Assembly: GCF_030253575.1 (NCBI RefSeq)
Contig: NC_080558.1
Span: 19,808,611 to 19,872,610, forward strand
From: Rhododendron vialii
Lineage: Eukaryota; Streptophyta; Magnoliopsida; Ericales; Ericaceae
Reading direction: 5' to 3'
Length of the DNA stretch: 64,000 nt
Positions 21,814 to 32,351 of the stretch are shown here, in pieces. The notes under the pieces were generated by a model. The model saw only the letters and a program-made list of their open reading frames with translations, did no database searches and was not told the origin of the DNA. A program made the translations under genes and the position numbers. Positions within the stretch are counted from its first letter, which is position 1; the number at the start of each line of letters is the position of its first letter.

Positions 21814-23300
21814 GAGGAAAGTCCACGTTCACCCCCTGTAGGGGGATGAAAACAATTGATGCTTCGGATCAACTGGATTGCAACGGCTAATTCGTACCTC
21901 TTCACCGGAACCCTAATTTGTCATCGGAACCCTAATCTGCAAAATAGACAGGGGGTGAGCGCACCTTTGCTTCTCGTGGCAAAGGCCCTCCGATGGCAAA
22001 GTTAGTATCACGTACTAGCAATCAAACCCTAATTATCAGTAGGAAAGCAATCAGAAAGCAATGTATTGCGTACCTTTTTCCTCTAGGTTTACCTCATATT
22101 TATAGATTTTCGTATGCTTGCTGGCCAAGCATCCCTATTGCCATAGGATTCCCAACTCGTATAGGAAACCCAGGATATCAAGGATTCTCGTTTCCTTTAT
22201 CAGTTCATTAGAAAAGAGTCCTTTTGGGATTCTTTTCCATTACTGGCCGAACATCCCACTCTCATTGGGTATCTTTCTCAGATCCTATATTCTCGGGATC
22301 TTATTCCTTAACGGAATACCACACATTCTTGACTCTTCCAGAATGTTGCCTATGCACTAATACTCGACTGGAGTTCTTTCCTTGTTCGGCCAACTCGTTG
22401 CCGAACAGACTTCCTGGACCAGCTACTTCACATGTAACTTGAACCAAACGTAATCAAAATGTCTCTATCTGCCGAATAGTTTAGCTTACACCACTGACTT
22501 CTCTTGTCATTGGCCTTTTAATTAGCCGAACAGACTGCATGGATCAATGACTTCCCATATCATTGGTTCATATCGCTGTTCACCGAACTGCCCGGCGGTA
22601 AGTCCTGTCGTACTTACCACGTGCTCCCAAATATCACGTGTTCGGCAACTAAATGTATGTGCTCGGGAATACCTCCCTACACCCCCTGTGGTTATCGGCA
22701 TATGCGGATACCCCTTTATGGTTCAAAACTGACCACATAACCTACCTGTGGTTTTGAAAATGTGCGGATAGACCCTCTGCCGTCATGTTTTCCATCCATA
22801 TTAACGGAGGTGTATTTCACACACCTCTAGAATGTAATCTGAATCGTTCATAATGTATTGAATAAATAATAGAGTATCTCTGTAAAAAATTATCTCGATC
22901 AGGTATCAATAACCCAGTGATCTAATTTTTAGTAAATTCAAATTTGAAATTTTAATTTCATAATAAAATCGATTTGACCATGAGCTTTTCATTTTTTGAT
23001 TGACTTGAATTTTGGCATAGACGTAGTACTCGTCAAAATTTACAATATCAACGGTTTGGCTTCAATTGTTGGTATACGGGATGGTGTGGTTAGATTTAAA
23101 AAAGAAGAAGAATCAAGGGACGTGATGGGGGTATAACGGTCTTTTAGTGTTGTGTCCGTTAATATGGATGAAAAACATGACGGCAGGGGGTCTATCCGCA
23201 CATTTTCAAAACCACAGGTAGGTTATATGGTCAGTTTTGAACCATAAGGGGGGTATCTGCACATGGCGATAACCATAGGGGGTGAAAGTGGACTTTCCTC
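21814..23300. mobile_element. Mutator-like non-autonomous element with 9-bp target duplication
   Basis: Long inverted termini start GAGGAAAGTCCAC on the left and end GTGGACTTTCCTC on the right; complementarity continues for about 135 bp (through GTGCGGATAGACC and its complement near 23195). TCACATATA occurs directly outside both ends (21805-21813 and 23301-23309), a 9-bp duplication typical of Mutator-like transposons. About 640 bp remain when the solo LTR at 21837-22681 is removed. There is no transposase. A related element is at 58368-60408. Confidence 0.88.
21837..22681. mobile_element. Solo LTR of the Tat family inside the Mutator-like element
   Basis: It has the same termini as the Tat LTR (TGTAGGGGGATG...CCTCCCTACA) and similar internal blocks. 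It sits in the left inverted terminus of the Mutator-like element, flanked by CCCCC at 21832-21836 and 22682-22686 (5-bp target duplication). Its 845 bp are more diverged than the two LTRs of the element at 1-14545 are from each other. Confidence 0.9.
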
Positions 23301-23495
23301 TCACATATACCTATAGATTGAGGCAGAATGGGTATACATACAAGAGTCTAAATTTTAAAATTTATGTAGCGATGGACAAGTGACGGTTGAGGACAAGTGG
23401 TGGTTTAATTAGAATGATTCGAGTTGGCTCCTCCCTCTAGTTGACGTGTGAGTTATTAAGGATATTCTAATAAAATCTTGATTCCCTTTCTTTGT

Positions 23496-25485
23496 TGTAG
23501 AATGCTCGTTCGCGGTGAAAGACCCTTATCTCTTTGTGGGCAGCATGCCCTTGGAAATTTCCGGATTTCCAAGCGCGAGGGCTTGGAAATCGAGGGAGCG
23601 CATGTGCGAAAGCAAGCGCTCGTAAATACAGAGTCGCCACTCAGGTTTTGAAGGTCTGACACCCAAGAAACCGTATTTCGAAGCACCTGCCGCACTATTT
23701 GATTTGAAAAAGTTAAGGAACCAGTCCATCATAACCATATCTGGGTTCGGGAGCTAGGTTACGAGAGGGGAAGGGTTTTAAGGCACCCCTCTCGCCCAAT
23801 CCGGAGATCGGTCTCTACTTAAGCATTTTGTGAAAAAGTTTGCGATTCTTCTTTTATTAACCAATTTTAGGCAATTAGGGCGGGGAAATAGTTAATCGGG
23901 GATTTAAAACTATAACACCTTGCAGCATGTGATAGGAGAACAACATGGATGGATGGATATACTAGAAAATAAATGAGGTAACCAACACCGTGGCTGGACA
24001 TCAAAACAGTGCGTTGGAATGAATCCGATACAAGCAGTAGCCAACTTGCATGCATGGATCTGCCAGCATGCAAGTCAACCATTGCGCATCAGACCCATAC
24101 CATCGCGCGATGGTCAAGTCCCTCCAATAGGTTCAATTTTACCTCCTTTTGGGCTCTGGAAGGACTAGTGCACACCCAGGTTCAAACCAAGTAGTTTATA
24201 AGAACTATAAGCAAGTAATTATTACAAATAGAATAACCAGACTTTGCATCAGAACCCCTAAACAGTGGGGGTATTAAAGCAAAGGCCTAGGGCCTAGTTG
24301 CCCATGCAAGGGCAGTTTCTGAAAACAAGAGAACCATCGAGCGATGGTGTGAAACCCTCGCGCGTTGATTCTGACTGGACTTCCAGGAATTGCTTTGCAT
24401 GCCTGGGCTCTGAAACATATTCAGAAGCCACCCAGGGGCATTCCCAAGCTAATGGATACGAGTTCTAAGTTAAACTACGAGTTTCATCATGCAAAAACAG
24501 TGAATCGGTTTTAGTCATGCTTCACAGTTATTCATAACACTGATAAAACAGAAAATAAACTGTCATCCCATCCCCATAAGGTCCATCGCGCGATGACCGG
24601 AACCGTCGCGCGCGTAACTGGGTCCATCGCGCGTGGGAGTGCCCAATGCACGATTTCTGGTAACCTTGCTGACTTTAGGACCAGGACTGGTATAGATTAC
24701 CAGCCTTGGCCCTGTCAGCCCCCCTCAAGGATCAATACAGTAAACAGTAGATATTATACCTTTGCTTGAGTGTTGTGAAAGTGGTTTGAACAAGGTGGTG
24801 TAGCTTGGAAAATGAGTGTATGGATGTGGTTAAAGTGAGGAGGAGATATCAAGTGTGCTAGGACTCGTGGAGTCTTTTTTTTTTTGCTTGAGAATTGGTA
24901 ACCTTTTTTTTGTAACCCTTTGGAAAAAGAACGATGGGGGGTACTTATAGGGCAAGAGGAGATGTATGGTGGGTGGAAGGCAACCAGCCAACAAGGCTGG
25001 CCACCTTCCCTTGGTGGAGGAAGAGGCCAACAAGGTGATGGGAGTGGTTGTGAGGGTGGTGCAACCCATGCACCTACAGAACACTGTTTAGTCGACGAAA
25101 ACAGGGTTCCTCAGGACAGTGGCCCCCTGATCATCACAAAATTCAGTTGGAAAAAGGTGAAAGTGACGGGTGTTTACCATCGAACGATGGAGTGATACCG
25201 TCGCACGACAATTAAACAAGTTCTGCGATGGTCAACAGTCAAGGCTTTGACTTTGACCAACACTTGGCAGATGAAGCATTGCGCGAGGGATCCAATAGGT
25301 CGCGCGATGGTCAAACCTGAGGTCAGGGTTTTGATTTAGGGTTTTTGGGTTTAGGATGGGCTCCACTCACTCCAAGTTTAAACCATTTCACTCTCAAGAC
25401 TGTTTGTGATCTGATTCATCATCGGGAAAACAAGAAACCGAAAATCAACGTAAAACAATCGGGAAGCCGGATTGGGGTGTCTACA
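23496..25485 (-). mobile_element. Ty3-type LTR, minus orientation
   Basis: On the minus strand it runs from TGTAGACACCCCAATCCGG (25485) to GAGCATTCTACA (23496). A TATA-like box (CTATAAGTACCCCCC) is at about 24935-24950 in that orientation. Downstream comes a segment with AAAGGTATAA and GGGGGGCTGACAGGG that is clearly shared with the LTR at 37433-39481. The end segment carries AGAGTCGCCACT. No coding region and no clear target duplication were found; flanks are TTTGT and CTCTT. Confidence 0.65.
24079..25310. promoter_or_regulatory. Five clusters of CCATCGCGCGATGG palindromes, about 21-bp spacing
   Basis: Imperfect to perfect copies of CCATCGCGCGATGG start at 24079 and 24100; 24334 and 24355; 24583, 24603, 24624 and 24643; 25177 and 25198; 25276 and 25297. 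Within every cluster the step is 19-21 bp. Two clusters lie upstream and three downstream of the minus-strand TATA box. The equivalent clusters in the LTR at 37433-39481 use another word. Confidence 0.65.
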
Positions 25486-25844
25486 CTCTTGTGATATCAT
25501 GTTGTATTCACTCACTTTGGATGCATAATCCATTGCATTTTTCATACAACTTGTGTATGGATTTCTCTACTAGGTTAGTGTAGCTCAACCTATCATGGCA
25601 TGTTACAGGACACTATCATGGAGAGTGTGGAGTGCATGCAGACGTCACTGACTAAAGTTATTTTCGGAAGCACTTGTCTATCTTCGTAATACAAACTACA
25701 TTGTATTGTTTTCTTTATTTTTGGAATATTGTACGGGTTGGACAGACTTGTGGACTCAGAAACTGTATTGTATTTTGGGGGTATCGTATGTACTACAATG
25801 AGGATTTTGTATATCAAATTGTGTTGAAAATCGAGGGCGTGACA

Positions 25845-26465
25845 AACCTCAATTTACATAACCACATCACATTTCACATTTTTACCAACATTCTAGTAAT
25901 TTTATAATCTTTGAATAAATTAAAATTTTGGCGGGTATCTACAGTAATGCCATTTGAATGGAAAGAGAAGATAATATAAACACAGGGTTCGGTTCAAAGA
26001 TTGCGACTCCATGACTGTCTATTTGAAGGATTGTGGATACTTAAATTAGACTTTTAAATATCAAATCTCAAAGTCAAACAATTATTGGCTGCCAATTTAG
26101 GTGTTGCTTCCTTGTCTTTTTTTTGAGCTTTTTGAGTTTTGTCTTCATTCAATTTTTTTTTTTTTTTTTTGCGTTTGTTGTTATCGTGTCAAACTTGTAT
26201 GGATTATTGGTTCTCTTGTCGAGACGAATCAAAAAAGTAAATAATTTTTACTTTTACCAAATATTTTGAAAATATCACCCAATGCTTTTATCTTGAATAT
26301 TCCTAAAAATATTTGGGTAAAACTAAAAAAATTACTTTGTTAGTTATTTTTGAAACGAATCAATAATTCAAAAAAATTTGACGCAAAATTTGTAAACTCG
26401 ATTTTTTTTAAATAAAGACAAAACGCTCTAAAACCCTAAAAAGCTAAGGAGTTTCAATAAGTCTA
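25845..26465. other. Intergenic, AT-rich, nothing recognised
   Basis: Poly-T runs (about 26151-26170) and scattered AT-rich sequence. I see no reading frame of note, no terminal repeats and no known motif. Confidence 0.5.
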
Positions 26466-26810
26466 TCGACACAGATTGTGCATAGATTTTATTATGGGGC
26501 CCACCACGGGTACCACACAAAGGATCTTAATTGTTCATGAAATGTAAAACATTTTTTCAAGGGCATCTGCGAAAAATTAGTTCAATTCGATACCTATACG
26601 TGTTGGATCCAATCATTTAACTTTCATTATCCAAAAATCTGAACAAAAATTTAGATGATTGGATCGAATATCTATAGGTGTTAGATTGAGCTGATTTTTT
26701 TGCAGAGACTCTTGAAAAAATATTTTACATTTAATTAATGGTTCGGATTATTTGTGTGGGACCCTAATGGGCCCCACAAAAAATTTGTGTGCAATCTGTG
26801 TCAACAGACT
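26466..26810. repeat. Fold-back element 1
   Basis: The left arm, from GACACAGATTGTGCATAG, is matched in reverse complement by the right arm ending TGTGCAATCTGTGTC. The arms share GGGGCCC, CAAGGGC..., and a GATTGGATC core near the centre. The whole unit can form one long hairpin. It is non-coding. Confidence 0.7.
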
Positions 26811-26834
26811 TATTGTATTTATTTGTGCAATAAT

Positions 26835-27185
26835 GCTACACACACTACAAAAGTGCATAGATTTGTTGTGCGGCCACTACGGGTCTACACAAATAATCCG
26901 AACCATTCATTAAATGTAAAATATTTTTTCAAGGGCCCCTGCAAAAAATTGGTTCAATTCAATACTTTTAGATGCTCGATTTAATCATTCAACTTTGCAT
27001 TCGGATTTCAGAATAATGAAAAGTTAGATGATTGAATCGAGCACCTGTAGATATCAGATTAAAGCTGATTTTTTGTGGGAGCCCTTAAAAATATGTTTTA
27101 TGTTTAATGAACGGCTCAAATCATTTGTGTAGGACCCGAAGTGGGCCCACACACGGATTTGTGTGGGAATTGTCTGTGTGAACAG
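26835..27185. repeat. Fold-back element 2
   Basis: A second hairpin of similar layout: left arm with CAAATAATCCGAACC and TTTTTTCAAGGGC, right arm with GCCCTTAAAAATATG and GCTCAAATCATTTGTG. The arms flank a centre with GATGATTGAATCGAGC. A diverged copy lies in the duplicated unit at about 28640-28965. Confidence 0.65.
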
Positions 27186-27587
27186 ATTTACGATTATTTG
27201 TTCGTATATAGCTCAAATTTTGCAGTAAGTCTACTGGTACGGAAAATCTGTGCAGATTTGTTGTGGGGCCCATTAGGGTCCCACACAAATGATCCGAGCC
27301 GTTTATTAAATTTAAAGCAGTTTTTCAAGGGTTCCTGCGAAAAATCAGTTCAATTCAATACTTATAGATACTTGATCCAATCATATAACGTTGCACATAT
27401 TTTCTGTACCAGTAGACTTACTGCATGCAGGGTCTGTGCCTATTTTTCCTGTGCAACGTTTCGTTAATATTTTTGGCATGGGATAAGACTAGACACAGTT
27501 GGGGGCACAACAGGGTCAATCTGTAATTGGTTGGTTTTAAATATATTATTTTACTCAAGTGTTTGGTTTGTAGTGTAATTAACCCCT

Positions 27588-27597
27588 TATATAAACA
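27588..27597 (+). promoter_or_regulatory. TATA-like box in unit A
   Basis: TTATATAAAC is followed after about 25-30 bp by a pyrimidine-rich leader-like stretch (GATTCTCTGTCTCTCTC) and a possible splice donor CC|GTATGT near 27717. An identical arrangement lies in unit B (29524). It could be a promoter with a first non-coding exon of the RING gene at 32352; this is inference. Confidence 0.45.
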
Positions 27598-27884
27598 AAC
27601 GCTAATATCTATCGATCACAACCCTTACTTTACTGGAAGCCCTAGATCGACATCAAGAGACGACTCGCGATTCTCTGTCTCTCTCTCGCTCGCTAGCTAT
27701 CAACCTCCCTCTCTCCCGTATGTCTCTCTCTCACGGATGTTTCTCTCTCTCTTTATATATATGCATCTCCATATTTCCCTCTGTTTTGTTGTTTATACAT
27801 ATGTAGCCTGTGTATATATGTCTTAGATATGTGTGTGTATATATTAATCGATCAGTGTATATATTTTACGTAGGGGGAAAAGAC

Positions 27885-28340
27885 AGTTGTTTTTTTTGAA
27901 TGACAAAAGAAAATTTTATTAATCATTTAGTGTACTTGAGGGATGATGGCATCAAATTCTAAGCTAAGCTAAGAACTATCTTTTGCCCACCCGAGAATCA
28001 AGCATAGGTTAGCAAGAAACCAACCCAAAGGAACACCCATTGGAGCAAAGCCCATAACACCTATTCGGTCAAACCAAACTCCTAAGGGTCTCATACCCGG
28101 ATATACCATATACAGCTCAAGGGCGGGCCAAGACCAGTCCAGCCCAAAAACCCTAACCGTAAGCAGATAACACCACCGCCACCCAAACCGCCGGGGACAC
28201 TCCCGGCAAGTCCAAACCACCACCCAAAACCCCAAGGCCAAAAACTCAAAACCATCAGACACCGCATAATCGTCGCTGTCCTCACCCATTCTCTGACCTC
28301 CGTTGAGTCCACCGAGCACGGTGAGGATAATATGTGAACA
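27885..28340 (-). mobile_element. Retroposed fragment with poly(A) side at left, unit A
   Basis: The minus strand ends in AATAAAATTTTCTTTTGTCATTC followed by a run of eight A, which looks like a polyadenylated 3' end. Upstream is a 116-codon open frame (28319-27969) with no recognised family. A second copy is at about 29900-30350. Target duplications were not resolved. It may be a 5'-truncated LINE or a processed transcript. It predates the segmental duplication because both units carry it. Confidence 0.45.
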
Positions 28341-29021
28341 TATTTATCCCAGCACTTTTCCCATATTTCATGATCATTTGTTTTGCATATTTAGATTACT
28401 GGTATCGTTAAGTGCTCTTATCAAGTAATATGGCTGTGTTGCTAATTCATTTATGGAACTGCAATCTGGAATATTCCCATATTTCATGATCATTTTTTAC
28501 AGGGACTCTTGAAAAAATATTTTACATTAATGGTGAGGATTATTTGTGTGGGACCCTAATGGGCCCCACAAAAAAAATATGTGTGCAATCTGTGTCAACA
28601 AACTTATTGTATTTATTTGTGCAATAATGCTACACACACTACAAAAGTGCATAGATTTGTTGTGCGGCCACTATGGGCCTACACAAATAATCTGAGCCAT
28701 TCATTAAATGTAAAATATTTTTTCAAGGGCCCTGTGAAAAATTGGTTCAATCCAATACTTTTAGATGCTCGATTTAATCATTCAACTATTCATTCGGATT
28801 TCAGAATAATGAAAAGTTAGATGATTGAATTGAGCACTTACAGATATCGAATTAAAACTGATTTTTTGTGGGGGCCTTTAAAAATATGTTTTATATTTAA
28901 TGAACGGCTCAAATCATTTGTGCAGGACCCGAAGTGGGCCCACACAAGGATCTGTGTGGGAATTGTCTGTGTGAACAGATTTACGGTTATTTGTTTGTAT
29001 ATAGCTCAAATTTTGCAGTAA

Positions 29022-29261
29022 GGCCCCGTTCCGGAACGTGAAATAAGTACTTATTTTTTAAGAAGGCAATTTCAAGCTAAAAAATAATGTATTTACGCAA
29101 ATAATTTTTTTACCAATATGGATCTTGTCTAATAGATCTCATCAAGATCTTTAATACAGTGCAAAAAAAATTAAAAAATTATTTTTTCATTTACATTATT
29201 TTTGAGTTTGAAAATGTGAAATAAGCTGTTTATCTTTTAAGAAAGTTTCTGGAACATGGCC
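29022..29261. mobile_element. PIF/Harbinger (Tourist-like) MITE, 240 bp, TAA duplication
   Basis: Termini GGCCCCGTTCCGGAA and TTCTGGAACATGGCC are inverted repeats. TAA flanks both sides (29019-29021 and 29262-29264). Unit A has the uninterrupted site TTTTGCAGTAAGTCTAC at about 27229, with one TAA, which shows the empty site. No coding. A second, truncated copy is at about 39810-40062. Confidence 0.9.
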
Positions 29262-29523
29262 TAAGTCTACTGGTACAGAAAATCTGTACAAATTTGTTGT
29301 GGACCCCACTATGGGTTCCATACAAATAATCCGAGCCGTTGCACAGATTTACCAGTAGACTTAGTGCATGCAGGGTCTGTGCCTATTTTTCCTGTGCAAC
29401 GTTTCGTTAATATTTTTGGCATGGGATAAGACGAGACAGAGTTGGGGGCACAACAGGGTCAATCTGTAATTGGTTGGTTTTAAATATATTATTAAGTGTT
29501 TGGTTTGTAGTGTAATTAACCCC

Positions 29524-29533
29524 TTATATAAAC
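29524..29533 (+). promoter_or_regulatory. TATA-like box in unit B
   Basis: TTATATAAAC as in unit A, again followed by the CT-rich leader-like segment and CC|GTATGT near 29655. It is the copy closer to the RING gene, 2.8 kb upstream of its coding exon. Confidence 0.45.
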
Positions 29534-29673
29534 AAACGCTAATATCTATCGATCACAACCCTTACTTTACTGGAAGCCCTAGATCGACATCAAGAGACGA
29601 CTCGCGATTCTCTGTCTCTCTCTCGCTCGCTAGCTATCAACCTCCCTCTCTCCCGTATGTCTCTCTCTCACGG

Positions 29674-29680
29674 ATGTTTC

Positions 29681-29773
<93 letters not shown>
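29674..29773. repeat. Compound (CT)n(TA)n microsatellite
   Basis: About 70 bp of CT followed by about 24 bp of TA. Unit A has only a short version (about 27745-27764), so the expansion followed the duplication. ORFs of repeated Ser-Leu and Ile-Tyr over this tract are not genes. Confidence 0.95.
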
Positions 29774-29776
<3 letters not shown>

Positions 29777-30495
29777 TCTCCATATTTCCCTCTGTTTTGT
29801 TGTTTATACATATGTAGCCTGTGTATATATGTCTTAGATATGCGTGTGTATATATTAATCGATCAGTGTATATATTTTACGTAGGGGGAAAAGACAGTTG
29901 TTTTTTTTGAATGACAAAAGAAAATTTTATTAATCATTCAGTGTACATGAGGGATGATGGCATCAAATTCTAAGCTAAGCTAAGAACTATCTTTTGCCCC
30001 CCCTCCCCCCCAGGATCAAACATAGGTTAGCAAGAAACCAACCCAAAGGAACACCCATTGGAGCAAAGCCCACAACACCTATTCGGTCAAACCAAACTCC
30101 TAAGGGTCTCATACCCGGATATACCATATACAGCTTAAGGGCGGGCCAAGCCCAGTCCAGCCCAAAAACCCTAACCCTAAGCAGATAACACCACCGCCAC
30201 CCAAACCGCCGGGGACACTCCCGGCAAGTCCAAACCACCACCCAAAACCCCAAGGCCAAAAACTCAAAACCATCAGACACCGCATAATCGTCGCTGTCCT
30301 CACCCATTCTCTGACCTCCGTTGAGTCCGCTGAGCACGGTGAGGATAATATGTGAACATATTTATCCCAGCACTTTTCCCATATTTCATGATCATTTGTT
30401 TTGCATATTTAGATTACTGGTATCGTTAAGTGCTCTTATCAAGTAATATGGCTGTGTTGCTAATTCATTTATGGAACTGCAATCTGGAATATTCC

Positions 30496-30962
30496 TGTGA
30501 TGTCTCTTGGTTAGTCGAATTGTATAGGATTGGTCTCAATCCTTTTTGGAAGGGTGGAGACGTTTTTGTTTGACTTTTTGACTTGCTTGGAAGGGTTTTC
30601 TCTCTCTTTATGGATTTGTCTTCTGCACAAAAGGTGATTTTCTTGAGCAAAATGTAATAATACCTCACTATCTGAAATATCACCATTTAGGAATTATTCT
30701 GCACAGTAATAGTGATATTAATAGAAAATTACCTTAACTCAAGTCCTAATGGTTACCACAATGAGAACTGTTCATACAATGGAAGATAACATCAATCCCA
30801 GAGAAAACATCATTCACTCCAAAATGGGTTGTCACTCTCCATCACTGAATCAATTAGCCAATTTCCCACGTTTTGCTATATTTTCCTACATATTAGCAGT
30901 TTGATATCCATGTTGAAAATTGACCTTGTTATACTGAATCGGTCAATAAGGTTTCATGGTTT

Positions 30963-30999
<37 letters not shown>

Positions 31000-31170
31000 A
31001 AATGGGTTGCCTCTTGTGACTATTGAACCTTGGCCCTTTTCCATGGCCAAATTATAGGGACAAAATAGGTTGAGTGGGACAAAGTAAATAAATAAATTGG
31101 TGTTGTTTAGGAGTGGAAAATGAAAATTTAACCTCAATCAAACGATGGTGCTGGCCCATTTTTAAAACCA
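30496..31170. other. Intergenic or intronic stretch, no gene
   Basis: Contains a (CT)n microsatellite at about 30965-30997 and otherwise ordinary AT-rich sequence. If the RING gene starts in the duplicated units, this is part of its 5' intron. Confidence 0.5.
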
Positions 31171-31179
31171 TGGCACCTA

Positions 31180-31820
31180 GGGTTGTAAACAAGCCTAGTC
31201 GAACCAAACTTTATCTTGCCCGATCTCGGCTCGCCCTAATTTTCCTAGGCTCAAGGTCGGCTCAAGCTCGAACAGAGCTCAAATTAGATTTGCCTTTGCG
31301 CTGCACTAACAGGGGGAGGGAGAGAGCTGGGTTCTTTAATTATAAGTTATACTGGTACAGTGATTGTGAGTTCTCTTGACTGTCCAATGTGGGACTAATT
31401 TTTTCCCTCAAGGCGTGCAGCCTTCCTCAAGACTTGTCCCACATTAGTACAAATTGCTCAAGGGGTATGCACTCCTCCCCTATAAAATTGTGCAGTTGAC
31501 CAAGTCTTTCCACAGTCTGACGCTTAGTGTGGCTGTCCAAGCTGCATCTTAACATGTGCCCAGAGCAAGGCATACACAAATGTTTTATATACACAAATAT
31601 ATACATATGTATTGGAATATATGTTATGTATCATATATATGTTGGCTCGCCAGCTCATACGAGCCAAGCATCTAGTGGCTTGAGCTCGGCTCATTTACGA
31701 AACAAGATGAGAATGATGGCTCGAGCTTGTTCGTTTGTTTGACGAACTGAGTTTGAACGAGCCATTAGCAAGCCAAGCCTCGAGCTGCTAGCTAACAACT
31801 CAGCTCATTTGTAGCTCTGG
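31180..31820. mobile_element. hAT-like non-autonomous element rich in GCTCG words
   Basis: The unit starts at GGGTTGTAAACAAGCC and ends TTTGTAGCTCTGG. It is flanked by TGGCACCTA on both sides (31171-31179 and 31821-31829), an 8-9 bp duplication as for hAT elements. Both ends are rich in inverted GCTCGAGC/GAGCC words. In the middle an inverted pair, TCCAATGTGGGAC and GTCCCACATTAG, forms a hairpin. Related sequence lies in the acyl-activating enzyme intron (about 61155-61330 and 63165-63320). Confidence 0.55.
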
Positions 31821-32351
31821 TGGCACCTAACTGAATGGATAGATTGATGAGAAAAGAACTAGAACGTCTTTCTTTATGAACTCAAATTTCATGTGAGCAA
31901 CTGGTGTGTTCTTCTTGGTATTTGTAAGCACCGAGAACTGACTTTGAGTCAAGACATGTTTCTTAATTTAATTTATATTTCGTAAGTCCTACTTGGCTAC
32001 TTTTTGAGGGCTATCTTGGATTCGTCCTCGCGCTTTGGTTGGTAAATGAGATTTTTATTGCAATTTGTTATTGTTTGGCCTTGATTATGCGACATTGGCC
32101 CAAAGAAACATTTCTTTGTGATATTGTGTCCCTTTGTTCTTTAAGTTACTTCCTAGTATAGATGAATTTGCGTCAGATGGGGAAAGGTAATGTTAAAAAT
32201 CATTATGTTCGGCATTGATCAATCTTGTTCATGGTAACATAATAATATGCTTGCTGCCTTTTTTGATTTGGTTTATCAAATTCCACTACTCATCTAGTCG
32301 TCTTCATGTTAATTTGACTAACACATTCATTTTGGTATCAGATCATACGAC

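Larger units (their letters stand above)
20660..25844 (+). mobile_element. LTR-like remnant hosting nested insertions
   Basis: Once the nested elements at 21814-23300 and 23496-25485 are removed, the rest (20660-21813, 23310-23495, 25486-25844) reads as one LTR-like sequence ending ATCGAGGGCGTGACA at 25844, a usual plant LTR 3' terminus. The left end is truncated at the inverted LTR fragment. It has no coding region. It contains three GGTACC-type palindromes and a 48-bp minisatellite. The assignment is by layout and terminus, not by alignment. Confidence 0.5.
26703..28477. repeat. Segmental duplication, unit A
   Basis: Unit A, from CAGAGACTCTTGAAAAAA to GGAATATTCC, is repeated at 28500-30495 in the same orientation. 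It carries fold-back element 2, a TATA-like box at 27588, a CT-rich 5'-leader-like segment and an inverted retroposed fragment. A 22-bp filler (28478-28499) separates the units. Confidence 0.88.
28500..30495. repeat. Segmental duplication, unit B
   Basis: Unit B repeats unit A in order. It differs by a PIF-like MITE (29022-29261), a deletion near 29340 relative to unit A, and a large CT/TA microsatellite expansion (29674-29773). Sequence outside these is nearly the same, so the duplication is fairly recent. Confidence 0.88.

Noticed and set aside
23496..25485. Looked for a 5-bp target duplication to prove a solo LTR
   Set aside because: Flanks TTTGT and CTCTT do not match, so I call only an LTR, not a proven solo LTR.
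29470..29884. ORFs with long Ser-Leu and Ile-Tyr repeats
   Set aside because: Translation of a CT/TA microsatellite; no gene signal.
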